64,000 nucleotides of DNA from Dasypus novemcinctus (Eukaryota; Chordata; Mammalia; Cingulata; Dasypodidae): assembly GCF_030445035.2 (NCBI RefSeq), contig NC_080682.1:35570770-35634769 (forward strand). The letters are read 5' to 3'. This document shows, one piece after another, positions 48,130 through 60,271 of this stretch. Position 1 is the first letter of the stretch; every line of letters begins with the position of its first letter. A program made the position numbers and the translations under genes. Below the pieces are notes generated by a model. It saw only the letters and a list, made by a program, of their open reading frames with translations. It had not been told where the DNA came from and ran no database searches.

Positions 48130-49025
48130 AATCTGACTCAGACACACGAAATGAGCACATGCTTTTGGAAAAATGGCACAGACAGAATTGTTCAACACAA
48201 GGTTGTCACAAAAGTTCAATTTGTAAAAACATCCAATAATTGCCAAGCACAATAAAACAAAGTACAGTAATATGTGGTATGACTGTAGTGATTTTAGGAG
48301 TTTAAGTATGGTTCACACTAAGCCTGTAATATCCTGAAATACCTCCAATTTCTACCTTTGTAAAAGTGGTTCTGATTATAATATAAATCACATAAGGAGA
48401 TACTAATAGAATAAAACTACTGGGAGCATTGGAACAAAATTTCAAGCTATGGATCCATTTAAAATAGTAGTCTGTTTCCTTAGTAGTTAAACAGTTTTTG
48501 TATTGAAACATTAAAGTGAGTTTGAATATTTTTGGTTTCTTACTACATATAAAAGCTATGTTTACACTACTACACTTTAATCTCTTAAGCATGCAATAGC
48601 ATTATGTCTAAAAAACATGAACATACTTTAGTAAAAATGTGACACAGACAAATGAAGTGAGCACATGCTTCCAGAAAACTGGTGTAGATAGACTTGTTCA
48701 ACACAATGTTGACACAAAAATTCAATTTGTAAAAGCACCCAATATTTGCAACACAATATAAAACAAAATTCAGTAATATATGATTTGACTGTAGTGATTT
48801 TAGGAGTTTAAGTATGGTTTGCCATAAGACTATAATATCCTGAAATACCTCTAATTTCTACCTTTGTAAAAATGGATCTAATTATAATATAAATCACATA
48901 AGGGTATACCAATAGAATTAAACAACTAGGTGTATTGGAACAAAATTTCAGGTAATGGATCCATTTATACGTTTTCTTAGTTTTTAAACAGGTTTTATGT
49001 TGAAACATTTGAGTTAATTTTTAAA
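48130..49025. repeat. Tandem duplication holding two Tigger1 transposon ends
   Basis: Two direct copies, about 48130-48530 and 48641-49025, are offset by about 505 bases. In each, the first 150 bases resemble the terminal part of the Tigger1 DNA transposon (pogo/Tc1 superfamily): GAGCACATGCTT, TTGTTCAACACAA, TTCAATTTGTAAAA, then a run to the TIR-like ACAGTAATAT end. The same non-Tigger flank follows in both (GACTGTAGTGATTTTAGGAG at 48281 and 48786). The insertion therefore predates a local tandem duplication. No transposase frame remains. Confidence 0.75.
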
Positions 49026-49029
49026 ACTC

Positions 49030-52000
49030 TGAACATCATTTTTGCTGGTTATTGATTTTTCTTTTCAAAAGCAAGTTTAGTCTGAGATGAACAAGTGCTG
49101 ATATTGTTAAATGAATCCTTGGAATGTGAATACCAAAAAAGATGAACTCTTATGGAAAAATCTTTACAAGGAACTCTCATATGTGTTCCTATTTAAGGTG
49201 ATGTTCAATCTTTTAATAGGGCAAATGCCCTCTTCTGACTTCTGATTATTATACCCAGCTAGAGGCTGGAACAATACAGTTCTGTCCTTGTTGTGGTATG
49301 GCAATCACTAATTGAAGAGAGAAGGTATATTTTCTTGTTCCACATAATACCAATATATTTTATGGTTCCATTATGAAGAGAATGTACATTGAGTGTTAAA
49401 TGGCATTAGAGAATATTTAGAGTTTCTCTTTACTAAAAAAATTAGGTGGGGACTGTATGATATTATTAGGGACCTGGGGGAAAGATCAATCATAAAAACA
49501 TAGCTACTTTAAGGATGTTTTATGTTTTAAAGATATATAACAAATCAATAGAGAAGGAAAGGATTCTAAACAATTAGTGTTGTGAAAATTAATATACAAT
49601 TAAAAATGAGTTAAACAATTATTTTGTAAGCAATCATTTAACAAATATAAAAATCACATAAATATCAATAAATTTAAGACATTAAGGTTCAAGTTTTTTT
49701 AAAATCAACTTCAATATAAATTTTAGAATAGAGCACTATTTATTTTCACTGTTTTATTCTTCAAATTGCAAATAAATAAACATAAACACACAAAAATAAA
49801 CTTCACATTAAGAAGCATACTTAATTCATAAAGTGAAGTGATGCTTACCAAAATGTGATGAATTTTCAAATACTTTCCTTAAAAGTTAATGTTCTTAATA
49901 TATAAAATATCTAAAAGTCATTATGAAAACATTAATACCTGTTGAAAATATGGCCAAGTGCTTGAAAAGATATCTCACAAAAAATAATTGAAAGTATGAT
50001 TGAAAACGAAATGCTTCAACTGGTCAAGTTTCTATTTTTAAATTTTTTTCTTCTATCCCAAATTTTTAGGTTGTCACATAAGTTATCTATTCTCTTGGGT
50101 AAAAGCAGCATTAGAATATTTTCTGAAGACCTTTTATGCCTCCAAAACATTACTGCAGTGAAACTGTCTCCTTATTTATTTTTCTGGGTGATGCTTGCTC
50201 TTTGAACACTTTATTTGAGCAAGGACAAATAAAATATTTATTGTAAATAAATAACTATAGATATTTATTTGTAAATAAATAATTTATTTTTAAATAATAA
50301 AGTATTATTTATTTAAAACTTTCTTTGATCACAGACAGAAAATGAGAAATTAAAGGTAAAACTGGCACCTACATCTTAATGATTCAGTCTTATATGACTT
50401 TCCCCCACCCCCTGCATAAATTATGAATAATCATTTCAATTTTATCATATAAAGGAAGTCACCAACTATGAAGAGAACATTCCATTGATGACTAAAATTC
50501 CATTTGGAAAAAGCTTCTCAGAAGAGCTTCATCTTAGTGACTATGGCTAAAAATAGCCAAGGAAAACACATCTCCTTATTTTATAGAAATTATGGAGAAA
50601 ACTTTAGATTAACTATTTAAAGTGGAACCACAGAACTTCACCTACCCAGACCTTAGCTGACCACCATCACCATGACATTTAGCTTACAATGTTAGAAAGT
50701 ATCAATTGCATTTATGATTAATATAATGAAGTAAAGCCTGCTTACTTAAGTACTCAATTATGGAGAGGTTTATTCATTCTAGGAGAGATGAGAAAAGGTA
50801 AAAAGTATTTCTTCCTTGCATTATAGATTGCAAATCCCTCTGAAATTGAGTTCAATGACTCTTGTCTTGTTTCTATGTCTTACTGTCCATTCCTTGTACG
50901 CGATAATGCTTCCAGGAATCTGCACCTTGCAATCCCAGACAAACTTGCTGACTGTCTTCCTGTTAGTTTCTACTAAATTGAGGAATTAGAGATGGAGGGG
51001 GATGTAAAGAGAAAGGAAAGATTGGAAAGATATGGAGATGAGAAATGAAGGGGATTCCTTATTGTTTTCCAATTACTGTTAATGTGAACGCAGCAAAAAT
51101 ACACAATTGTCTCTGACTGACAGCTTCTCATCACTTCACCACTCTCTTCAGAGCTGGCAGCAGCAGCCTTGACTCTGTTGGGACATGCCACCAGAGGTCT
51201 GAACACTGCAGAAGTCTAATCCATCCTCAGAGGCTCAGACAAGCTAGAGAGGCATGACAATTCCACAAGGACTAAACATGGTTCCTGCAGTTAATAATCC
51301 TTAAATTAATAAGTACCCCCTGTGTGCTCTTCCAGACTTTCAACACCTAAAATTACATACATTTAATCTCCCATGGATTGTTTTAGTAAGTAAACCCTAA
51401 ATGATATAACGCTGATGTCAATATGGGACAATTTTAAACCAATTTACAATTCTTGAAAGTCAATATAGTGCTCTAAATTCATACATTAAATTTGTTGTGC
51501 ATACCATTTATTCATCAGTATTTATTAATTCATCTATTTAATGAAACTAAAAATTAATAGAAACTATAATATGCCAATGATAGTTAAAGAGAAAAAGATA
51601 AATAAAACACAAACCTCAAAGACTTCATTTAATGGACATTAACTAAGTACCACCTCTGTCCCAGTAAGCTGTCATATGTCAAATATGTTGTTATACTTTG
51701 TTCTTAATATAATGCTGCTATGTTTGCAATATTATCCAATATTTAAACTTTAGAAAACTAAGAATAAGAGAGTTTCAGTTATTTCCCAATTGAAAAAAAA
51801 CAATAGGCAGGACACCAGCCTATGGTTTCATGAAAGCAATTTTATTACTTTTCTCACATCATTATTGGAAGAAGGAGCAAATCTTCTTTTGAAAAAAGTA
51901 AACGGAATGTAGAAATATAACAGGAAACATAATGGAAGTACAATTAGTGTATAAATTGTTGCAAATTAAATGTGACTAAGTAAAAGATGAGTTTTAGGAT

Positions 52001-52610
52001 TGTAGAGAAGGAGTAAAGATAAGGCTGTTCAGCAAGAGCAAAGATACATGCAAAAAACTTGAGCAAAGCCAAGAAAGTGCACAAAAACTAAATTCTAAGC
52101 TCTGCAAAGAATTCAATCCACTATGGAAAGCTCATAGAGTAACTATGCAGAGAAAAAGTAAGAGATGCAGTGAGAAGATTCATAAATGTTGCAACTGATG
52201 ATAATGTTTACATAAATGATTACAAATGTTTATCTTACAGAAAGAAGAAATGCAACTTTGAAAAGTATCATAGTTTCCATAATAGATACTACACAAAGTG
52301 TAGTTCTCTTGTGTTTTTCATTAGATTTATGAATGTTTTACAGCAAAATATATGCCTGTGGATTACCAGTGACATTTCCCATAACAAGTTAAAAGAAAAC
52401 AGGTAGAAAAAAGCAATATGTGGCATGAAAATTTTGAAATATGTCAAATCTTACTGTGGTAATTGAGCAGGCACAGAAATAGCGGAATCAAAAACATTTA
52501 TTCCAAGCTACCTAGAGCCTTACTCGTCTCTCCACTATAATAATGTAACCCACTTACTAATGCTTCCACCACACTCCATTTTGGAAACTTGAGTCCTCTT
52601 TCTAAAACGT
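49030..52610. other. AT-rich intergenic DNA downstream of OR5L-like gene
   Basis: No gene was recognised. There is an A/T-rich block at 50225-50310 with repeated AAATAAATAA words. Open frames up to 78 codons carry no family motif. Confidence 0.45.
51610..51795 (-). mobile_element. Possible MIR fossil
   Basis: Inverted MIR-like order: ACTAAGTACCACCTCTGTCC, then AATATTATCC, then TTTAGAAAACTAAG and TTTCAGTTATTTCCC. Strongly diverged. Confidence 0.5.
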
Positions 52611-52613
52611 TCT

Positions 52614-53549
52614 CTAAAAAGATATTTTATAGCCTACCATTTTCATGAGAGCTGTTTTCACATCTTTGTTCCTCAGGCTATAGATCAGGGGGTTCAACAT
52701 AGGAATCACCACAGTGTAGAACACTGCGGCCACTTTATCAATTTCCAGACTGTAGTCAGAACTGGGCCTGCAATAAATGAAAAGGATTGTTCCATGGAAG
52801 ACAGTGATGGCTGTGAGGTGGGAAGTGCAGGTGGAAAAGGCTTTACGCCTTCCTTCTGCAGAGTGCATCCTCAAAATGGTGATGAGAATAAACAAATAGG
52901 AGGTGAGGATGATCAGGATGGTGATTATCTCATTAAAAGTGGCTACAATGAACAACAGCAGTTCATTCATAGACACATCAGAGCAAGCAAGTGATAAGAG
53001 AGGGGGTACATCACAGAAGAAGTGGTTAATCACATTTGATCTATAGGATTGGATCTCAAGGGCTAAACACATGTGAATCAGAGAACATGCTGTTCCACAG
53101 ATGTAGCTGGCAGACACCAGTCCAATGCATAGCTTCTGGGACATGATTACCATATACAGCAATGGGTAACAGATGGCCACAAAGCGGTCATAGGCCATCA
53201 CAGCCAGCAGGATGACCTCTGTGACAACACATGTGCAGAACAAGTAGAACTGTACAATGCATCCCAGGAAAGAAATGGCTTTTTCTTTGTCTAAGATATT
53301 GGCCAGCATCTTTGGCACAATGGTGGTAGAGTAGCAAAAATCCACAAAGGACAAGTGGCTCAGGAAAAAGTACATGGGGGTGTGCAGCTGAGAGCTGGCC
53401 TGGATCACTGTGATCATGCCCAGGTTGCCCATCACGGTGACTCCATAGATGAGAAGGAAGATCAGGAAGAGGAAGATGCTCAGCTCAGGGAGGTCTGACA
53501 ATCCCACAAGGATGAACTCTGACACAGAGCTGCAGTTTCCTTTGTCCAT
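52614..53549 (-). CDS. OR5L: Olfactory receptor, OR5L1/OR5L2-like (intact)
   Basis: This is a complete single-exon class II olfactory receptor of 311 codons, expected in the ciliary membrane of olfactory neurons with G-olf coupling; its ligand is unknown. Seen in sequence: glycosylation site NCS at residues 5-7, GNLGM at 41-45, [20 protein letters not shown] at 55-74, Cys97 and Cys179 for the extracellular disulfide, [10 protein letters not shown] at 118-127, SY at 217-218, [12 protein letters not shown] at 236-247 and [12 protein letters not shown] at 283-294. The frame stays open upstream to a Met at 53597, but the start at 53549 gives the family N-terminus MDKGNCSS and has G at -3 and +4. 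Which of the two human OR5L genes is closer was not decided; the resemblance is from memory. It is transcribed opposite to the OR5W2-like gene. Confidence 0.95.
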   Translation of the reverse strand: MDKGNCSSVSEFILVGLSDLPELSIFLFLIFLLIYGVTVMGNLGMITVIQASSQLHTPMYFFLSHLSFVDFCYSTTIVPKMLANILDKEKAISFLGCIVQFYLFCTCVVTEVILLAVMAYDRFVAICYPLLYMVIMSQKLCIGLVSASYICGTACSLIHMCLALEIQSYRSNVINHFFCDVPPLLSLACSDVSMNELLLFIVATFNEIITILIILTSYLFILITILRMHSAEGRRKAFSTCTSHLTAITVFHGTILFIYCRPSSDYSLEIDKVAAVFYTVVIPMLNPLIYSLRNKDVKTALMKMVGYKISF

Positions 53550-53634
53550 GTCAGGACTATTCATGAGGATGGACAAAAAGATTAAAATCAAAGTCATTCT
53601 CCATTATAGAATCAAAAATTCAGTTTGATTTCTG

Positions 53635-53655
53635 CTAAAAACAGAAATGAAAATA
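53635..53655 (-). promoter_or_regulatory. Candidate 3' splice site upstream of OR5L-like CDS
   Basis: On the minus strand TTTTCATTTCTGTTTTTAG ends in AG at 53635, about 85 bases before the chosen start. If this acceptor is used, the upstream Met at 53597 would be within the exon, so it does not by itself settle the start. Confidence 0.5.
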
Positions 53656-55490
53656 ATTATGGGTGTTAATTTTGGCAACAAAGAAATAGCACATTACTTT
53701 TGTGAAGTTTAGCAGGAAGTCAGAAATAATAAACTACAGATGGATAGTTCACAGATCACATGAAATCATTAAAAAGATAAGCAACTAAAGAAGCTTAGAA
53801 GATTCTTTAACCTCATCTTCCACAATTTATAGATTGACATTTAATATTAGAAAGAATTTATTATTTAAGCAGATTTATTACTCTATAGTTTCAAATTCAC
53901 TTTTCCTCACAAATTCTTCAATGAACTATCCAAACCTGGGATACTAGAAAATATTGTTTATGATACATAATAAATTTTTTTTCTTATCCATTTTAATGAT
54001 GGGGTAAATACCTTAGACTTCTAACCTACAATTTTTTATTTTGTATTTCTATCTGTATATGCAGAAAGATTTGATATTCTATACTAGCATTTTTACTCAA
54101 GCATTAGCTTAGTGATTTTATTCATTCACGTTCTTTAGTGTTTGTGAGGGTTTAGGAAATTGATAATCTTAAGTATCTTCCTGTAAATATGAACCTTCTT
54201 ATAAATATGACCAAATAGCCTTAAAAAGGCATTTTTGACAAATTAATTTCACTACTTCAAATCTATTTGAAGAAGTGATCAAAGATATGAATAAGGATTC
54301 TTAACAAAATGTCCCCTGATTTAGAAGCATTATTTATTATACTAAAATTTCAAAGTAAACTAAATGGTAAATAAGAAGGAAATGGTCAAAATATGGTACT
54401 TAGAAACAATGGAAAACTAAGTAGCTATTAAAAATGATATGGTTGAAGAAATTTTAGTGACCTGAAAATTCACAGTAATAAAATGACAACTTAAAAAATA
54501 GTAAGCCAGACTGCAGATTGAATATGATGCTTGCCTACTTAAGTTTCATTTTGTATTTAATCTTCATAATATCTTCATCTTTCAAATGTAAATAATTTGC
54601 CTTGCTTTTTTAAAAAGAAACATGAATATATATTCTTGTCTCAATTCTTACAAAATATAAGTATTTTTGGTGTGGAGTGGGAAGGACAGTAGCATTGTTC
54701 TTTAACCAGAGGTAGATGCCTTGAGGTCCAAGACTACAGAAAGTATAAATAGAGTGAAGACATCTCTCTCTCTTTCTGTCTCACGTTTAGTGCATACATA
54801 ACTTTAGAGGCACCGGTTGGATTATTATGGGTGAAGAGAATCTGGACTAGAACCTAACACAACAATATATTTCCCCTTTCTGGTGCAATTTGTCAACATA
54901 ATACAAAGTTCAAGAAGCTCTGCCATCATATTGCATTTCAGAATATTTTACCCAAGGCCAAAATGATACTTCTCCTTTACACTTCAGGTGTGGTTCATAT
55001 GTTCTGTTCTCTCCATGAACAATCCTCAGTGTCTCTTACTGCCACCGTCAGCATCAAGGTGACTGTGAGGAGAACCTCCATGCTTTTTCTCCAAGGTTCC
55101 ATGGGTGAAGTTAGTGCAAAATTTCAAATTAAAAAACAAATAATTCATGCTATCTACGTTGTTTATGCTGTGTACCATCTCATACTAATTGGTGTTAACA
55201 GAATATTTAGTTCTATGGATTAAATTGTTTCAATTTCCTTTCTAGTATATTTCATAAAACACAAAGCATATTTCCATAACAGAATGCTCAAAAACATCTT
55301 TTTTACTTAAGGCATTCTTTCATTAAAAAACAGCTAAAATAGAAATGTGTAAGAAAAATCTCTGTCATCTTTTCCTTTACAATTCTCACTTTTAAAGATA
55401 TGATTACATTTCATTACCCCTTTGAGGAGAAAAATGAAAACAAACATCCAACCCTCCCCCAGATGTCATTTATATCCTTTCTCAAAAAAC
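53656..55490. other. AT-rich upstream region of OR5L-like gene
   Basis: No coding region or clear repeat. Non-coding 5' exons and the promoter of the OR gene may lie here but cannot be placed. Confidence 0.45.
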
Positions 55491-55494
55491 AGAA

Positions 55495-55590
55495 TTTTGA
55501 GGAGCAGATATAAGTGGCTGAATGCCTACATCCCATTTATGTGGTCTGCAGTTCAATCTTCAGTACATCCTTAAAAATAAAGAAAAAAAG
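55495..55590 (+). mobile_element. Short tRNA-derived SINE
   Basis: AGTGGCTGAATGCCTACATC, then a B box in GCAGTTCAATCTTC form, then an A-rich tail with AATAAAGAAAAAAAG. It belongs to the same short family as 9957 and 18918. Confidence 0.65.
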
Positions 55591-55602
55591 AAAAATCAAC
55601 TC

Positions 55603-55700
55603 TCATTAGGGAACCGATGTAGCTCTATAGTTGAATGCCCCCTTCCCATCTATGAGGTTCTGGGTTGAATCCCTAGTACCCCCAAAAAAATGAAACAAAA
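55603..55700 (+). mobile_element. Short tRNA-derived SINE, adjacent second copy
   Basis: GGAACCGATGTAGCTCTATAG, then B box GGGTTGAATCCC near 55660, then AGTACCCCC and an A-rich tail. It lies head-to-tail with the preceding copy. Confidence 0.7.
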
Positions 55701-56204
55701 TAAAACAAAAATCTAAATTTAACCTAACCACCAACCTGTGGGAAATCATTGCTTCCTGTTTCTGAAAATGGTATGTGGAAAATGTAATAGGCTTTATATA
55801 TTCTTGTGTGTCCCTGGAGTCCATGTGCCTTAAGCTCTCTTAAACAATCATTTATCTTTGTGGGATAGCAATAAGATATCAAGAAAACTAGCTACCATGG
55901 AACAGAAACAATTATTGTAGTTTATGCAATAGAAACAGGTGGGAAGGAAGGGAGGAGAAATAGTACTTCAATACAATGCATTTTCTTCCAGAGTTCATGA
56001 TGAATTGCAAAACATTGCATGCTGCAGATGAGGCTTACCTTGTGAGTCAGGATTCACACTGCCATTATGAAGTATATAAACATGTCTTACAAAGTACCTG
56101 TCCATGTTCTAAAGCTCTTAACTTCCTGCAGGGCATAGTGTCTGAAGACATACCAGCGATCCATAAATACCAGAAAGGTATGGGAGTAATAAACTAAATT
56201 TACT
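55701..56204. other. Intergenic DNA, nothing recognised
   Basis: No gene or clear repeat. Confidence 0.45.
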
Positions 56205-56430
56205 TGGAATAATAATAACCATACCAATAATAATAAAAATAAATAGCTCATGTTATGAGCACTTATTATGCATGCTGTTTGTTCTAAATACAAGAATTAA
56301 CTCTCTTCATCATTATAATAAGTGAAATAGGTAATTTTCTCATGTCTTCTTTATAAATGAGATAACTGAGGAACTGATGGATGTAAATTGCCCAGAATCA
56401 TGTAAGAAGTCACTGGTAAAAAGAAGCCAC
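56205..56430 (-). mobile_element. MIR SINE fossil
   Basis: Inverted MIR order: GAGCACTTATTATGCATGCT, then TAAATGAGATAACTGAGGAA, then AATTGCCCAGAATCATGTAA and GTCACTGGTAA. Confidence 0.8.
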
Positions 56431-57425
56431 ATGCTGTTTTCTGGTTTGTACCACCTGCATGACTACGTGAAGAGCAGAGGGACAGAAGGGAGATGAGATG
56501 GTATACTTCCCAGTGAGCATTTTCAATACATGGGAATGCATCAAAGATCTCTCCCAGGTTTAGTCACTTGCTGACTCTATAATGTTTACCTAACCCAATA
56601 GTGTTCACACCACAGTTGTTAGACCTAGATATACAGAAAATTTCAAGAATTTCATGGATAAAATTAATTATAGATGAATCTATTTCAAAATTCTCAACTA
56701 TAATATTCTTGTTTTCATAAAATTAACCTGATAATGCCTTTAGGATGTGAACTGTTTTTTTTTTTTCTTCTTTCCCACTTCGCACATTTTACTATTCTCC
56801 TTCTCTCACTTTATAAAATCAAGATATTCCTCTTAGCCAATCACAACTACCATGATGAACTGCCCCATAAGAAAAATAAATAAAAACAATGATAGTCAAA
56901 ACTCAAAACAAAAAGACAACTTGAAACGTTTATTCTGAATTTTTTATTCATCAAAACACCTTGAATCATGGTATGACTTCTCATTTCTTTAAGGCTTTCT
57001 ACCATTTCTTTCTATTGGGCATTGTGTCACATCTTCCCAGAAAGGCAATTTCAAGTATGACCTTCTCGTACTTTCAAGTGTGAACCATTGGTTAACAGGA
57101 ACTTGGATAACATATTAATTAAGATGAGGCCAAACTGAATGAGGGTGGGCATAAATACAATACAGTTGGATTCTTTTTAAGCAAAGGGAATTAAACAAGA
57201 GATATCAAACAGAAAAGACTAGAATCAAGGCCTGCCAATACCCCAGAATGCCACAGTCTTTGAGGAGAGGTCTTTGTCTTGTGGACATCTTATTTTTTTA
57301 CTTATCTTAGCCTCAAAACCATGTGCCAATAAATTCCAGTTGCTTCAGCCAACTCTTTGTCTGGTATTTGTTAAGCATCCAGAAAATTAAGTCACCTTCC
57401 ATGGACATGGACATATTTAGCCAAT
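56431..57425. other. Intergenic DNA, nothing recognised
   Basis: No gene or clear repeat; a T-rich run lies at 56755-56768. Confidence 0.45.
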
Positions 57426-57429
57426 GTGG

Positions 57430-57545
57430 TGATGTTTTTTTAAAAACATTTTTTTTTGAAGTTTATCATTCATACATGAGTGCATGAAGTTTATTCATTC
57501 ATAAACAGTAGTGTACAGTAAAAGTTGTGACATTATATAACAAAC
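57430..57545 (-). mobile_element. L1 3' UTR tip
   Basis: It matches the 3' end of the minus-strand L1 at 58815-58900 and 59060-59110: TTCATACATGAG, then GTACAGTAAAAGTTGTGA. It is preceded by a T run (the inverted poly(A) tail) and is strongly truncated. Confidence 0.65.
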
Positions 57546-57549
57546 ATGT

Positions 57550-58810
57550 TTATCTTCAGAGAGGACTCCCCTACAGTGATAGTAATATTTAACAACCTTT
57601 CTTTCTTTTCTTAGTGTACCATCAAATTATTGCCAAAGGATGAATCCCTACTGAAGAAGTGAGTCCCATGAGATCAAATCTATAAGAACATCTAAAAAAA
57701 TCACTCTTTGCATTGATGACTTACATTATCTAGCCAAACACACACACCAAAGGTGCCTTACCTATCTATTTGTTTTAGGTTTAAGGAACTTTGAGGTCTT
57801 TTTAAATGTTTTTGAAATTAAGAAATTTGAGTGGAATTGTTTTCATGCTCTTTAAATATAAAATTGAATAATCTAAATATGAAATCCCATGCCTTTGATG
57901 AAGATGTACTTAAAGCATAAGATAATACAATTTTAATAAAATGTTATATTTGCAAGGTTCAATGAAATCAACATAAATTTCCAAATTATTTATTTCATTG
58001 TTTAAATAAGGTGCCTCTAATTATAAAAATAGCAGGTATCCTTAACGGTCATAACACCTTGGAAAAGTCTTTTTAGTATCTTTTCCAAAGCTAGAAGTGA
58101 ATGACTCCAATGACTGACGGCAAGCCACTGTAAAACTTATTCACTGAATACAACAACCACTAAACTATTTCTCACTCTTGCAGCAGTCAGCTTGGTAGTG
58201 GTGCTAATCTATTCTAGACATGGCAGATCTTGACATGGCTAGATCATATGTATGAGATGGTGAGTTGGCAGTTTAGATAGCCTTACTCTCGGGTGTGGTG
58301 GCTAGCTAGTTGTCAGCTGGTACGGTGTGGGGGAGGGGTGACTGGGCCAAGTCTCTTAATTTCTATTAGTTTAGTCCATTATTGTTCACATGTCAGGTTT
58401 TCAGGATACAAGAGAATGTGTAAACGTCTCTTCAATGTTTGGTACTGGCACAAAACCTCCTTCTGGTAAGCAAAGAAAATTATAAGAGCAGTCTAATGGT
58501 GATGAAAGGAAATACAGGATCCACCACTTGATTTGATGAGCTACAAGTCACATTGGCAAAGGTCAGGGACACAGAGAGAATTGGAGAGTCTGGGCCATAT
58601 GTGCACTACCGCAACTAAAAATCTTTATAAAAGTCATTTCCAAATGTTGGACTTTCAACAAAATTGAAAGACAAATTAATTGAGTTTAATGCATTCTTAA
58701 AAATTTTTAATGAAAAATCAATGTGAGAAATTTGCACATAATTTGGATGGAATTGAAAAAGGTGCTTGACATTGTTATGACAAGTCAAATTCAGCAGAGT
58801 TTCTAGTCCC
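57550..58810. other. Intergenic DNA, nothing recognised
   Basis: No gene or clear repeat. A 65-codon minus frame at 58615 has no family features. Confidence 0.45.
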
Positions 58811-59073
58811 ATTTTTAAAACTTATTGAACTATACCATTCATATATAAACATACATGAACAATAAGTATATAATAGTTGTGAACTTACAAAACAAACATA
58901 TATAATATCAAACAAATATATATAACATCTCACCCTACCACCAATAACTTGCATTGTTTTTAAACTTTTATAAATAATAATTAAAGAGCATTGTCAAAAT
59001 ATTACTACTAACAAAGTATTTTTCACCTAACCAATCCTGTTATTATCTTTTTATCATTTATATATGAATATAC

Positions 59074-59137
59074 ACAAACAAGTGTATAGTAAAAGTTGTG
59101 AATTTACAAACAAGTGTATAGTAAAAGTTGTGAATTT
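59074..59137. repeat. Perfect 2 x 32 bp tandem duplication in L1 3' UTR
   Basis: The 32-base unit beginning ACAAACAAGTGTATAGTAAA occurs twice without a mismatch at 59074-59105 and 59106-59137. Confidence 0.95.
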
Positions 59138-60271
59138 ACAAAGCAAGCATGCATAATATCATACAGGGGTCCCATACATCAACCCTCCACCAATACCTTG
59201 CATTGTCATGAGATGTTTGTTACAAATTATGACAGAATATTGTCAAAATCTTACTACTACTCATAGTCCTTATCTTACATTTTGTGTGCTTTTTCCCCAA
59301 CCCACCCTATTATTATCTTTTAAATATATTCTTTATGATAGAAGTTGTAAACTTATAAAATAATCATGCACATGTGCAGAATTCCCAAACAACACCCCTC
59401 CATCAACACACCACAATGTGGTGTGTCATTTCCTACGGATAGAATAATATCATCTGATTGTTACCATGTCCATAGTATACATTTGGCTCACATTTTCCAT
59501 ACTGCTTCAGTATCAACACAGTACATCTTTCACATAGATGTAAGAATATTATTTTATTACTACCAACCACAGTTGATAAGTCACTCCAGATTTATTTTTC
59601 CCATGCTTCTCCACGTTCCCATCACCCTGCAATAGGGATATACATTTGTTCTAGCTAACAATGGACACTTTTGCATCTGTACCACCAATCACATTTCTCA
59701 TCCACCTCTTAGTTTACTGTGCTTCCGAGATAATTCTTTAGCATTCTGTCAATTGGCATTTACATAACTAGACTACCATTTTCAGTCATATTCCCCATTT
59801 ATAAACTAACTGTTACTCACTGTGTGTTACCATCCACTCTATAAATGTCTATACCTTTACAGTAAAGCTAATTAAAACTTCTACATACATTAAATATCAG
59901 TAGTCCACTCAGTCCCTCTCTTATCTTCTTTAAGAATCCATTATCTATGACCAGGTCTTGAAGATATTTTCCAATAATTCCTTCTAGAAGTTTTATGGTT
60001 CTTGCTTTTAGTTTTAGTTTTTTGATCCATTTTGAGTAAATTTTTGGATAAGGTGTGAGATAGGGGTCCTCTTTCCTTCTTTCAGCTATGGATGTCCAAA
60101 TCTTTCAGCACCTTTTGTTGAATGGATTGTTCTGCCGGAGATGTGTGACTTTGATAGGCTAGTGGAAAAAAAAATACTTGACCATACCTGTGAGGGTCTG
60201 TTTCTGAACCATAAGTTTTGTTCCATTGGTCTATTGTGTCTGTCTTTAGGCTAGTACCATGCTGGTATTTT

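Noticed and set aside
53550-53597. Upstream in-frame Met adding 16 residues to the OR5L-like protein
   Set aside because: The downstream Met gives the family N-terminus MDKGNCSS and a strong context; the extension is not typical of OR5 receptors.
59074-59137. CRISPR-like direct repeats
   Set aside because: Two adjacent copies without spacers in a mammalian L1 are a simple tandem duplication.
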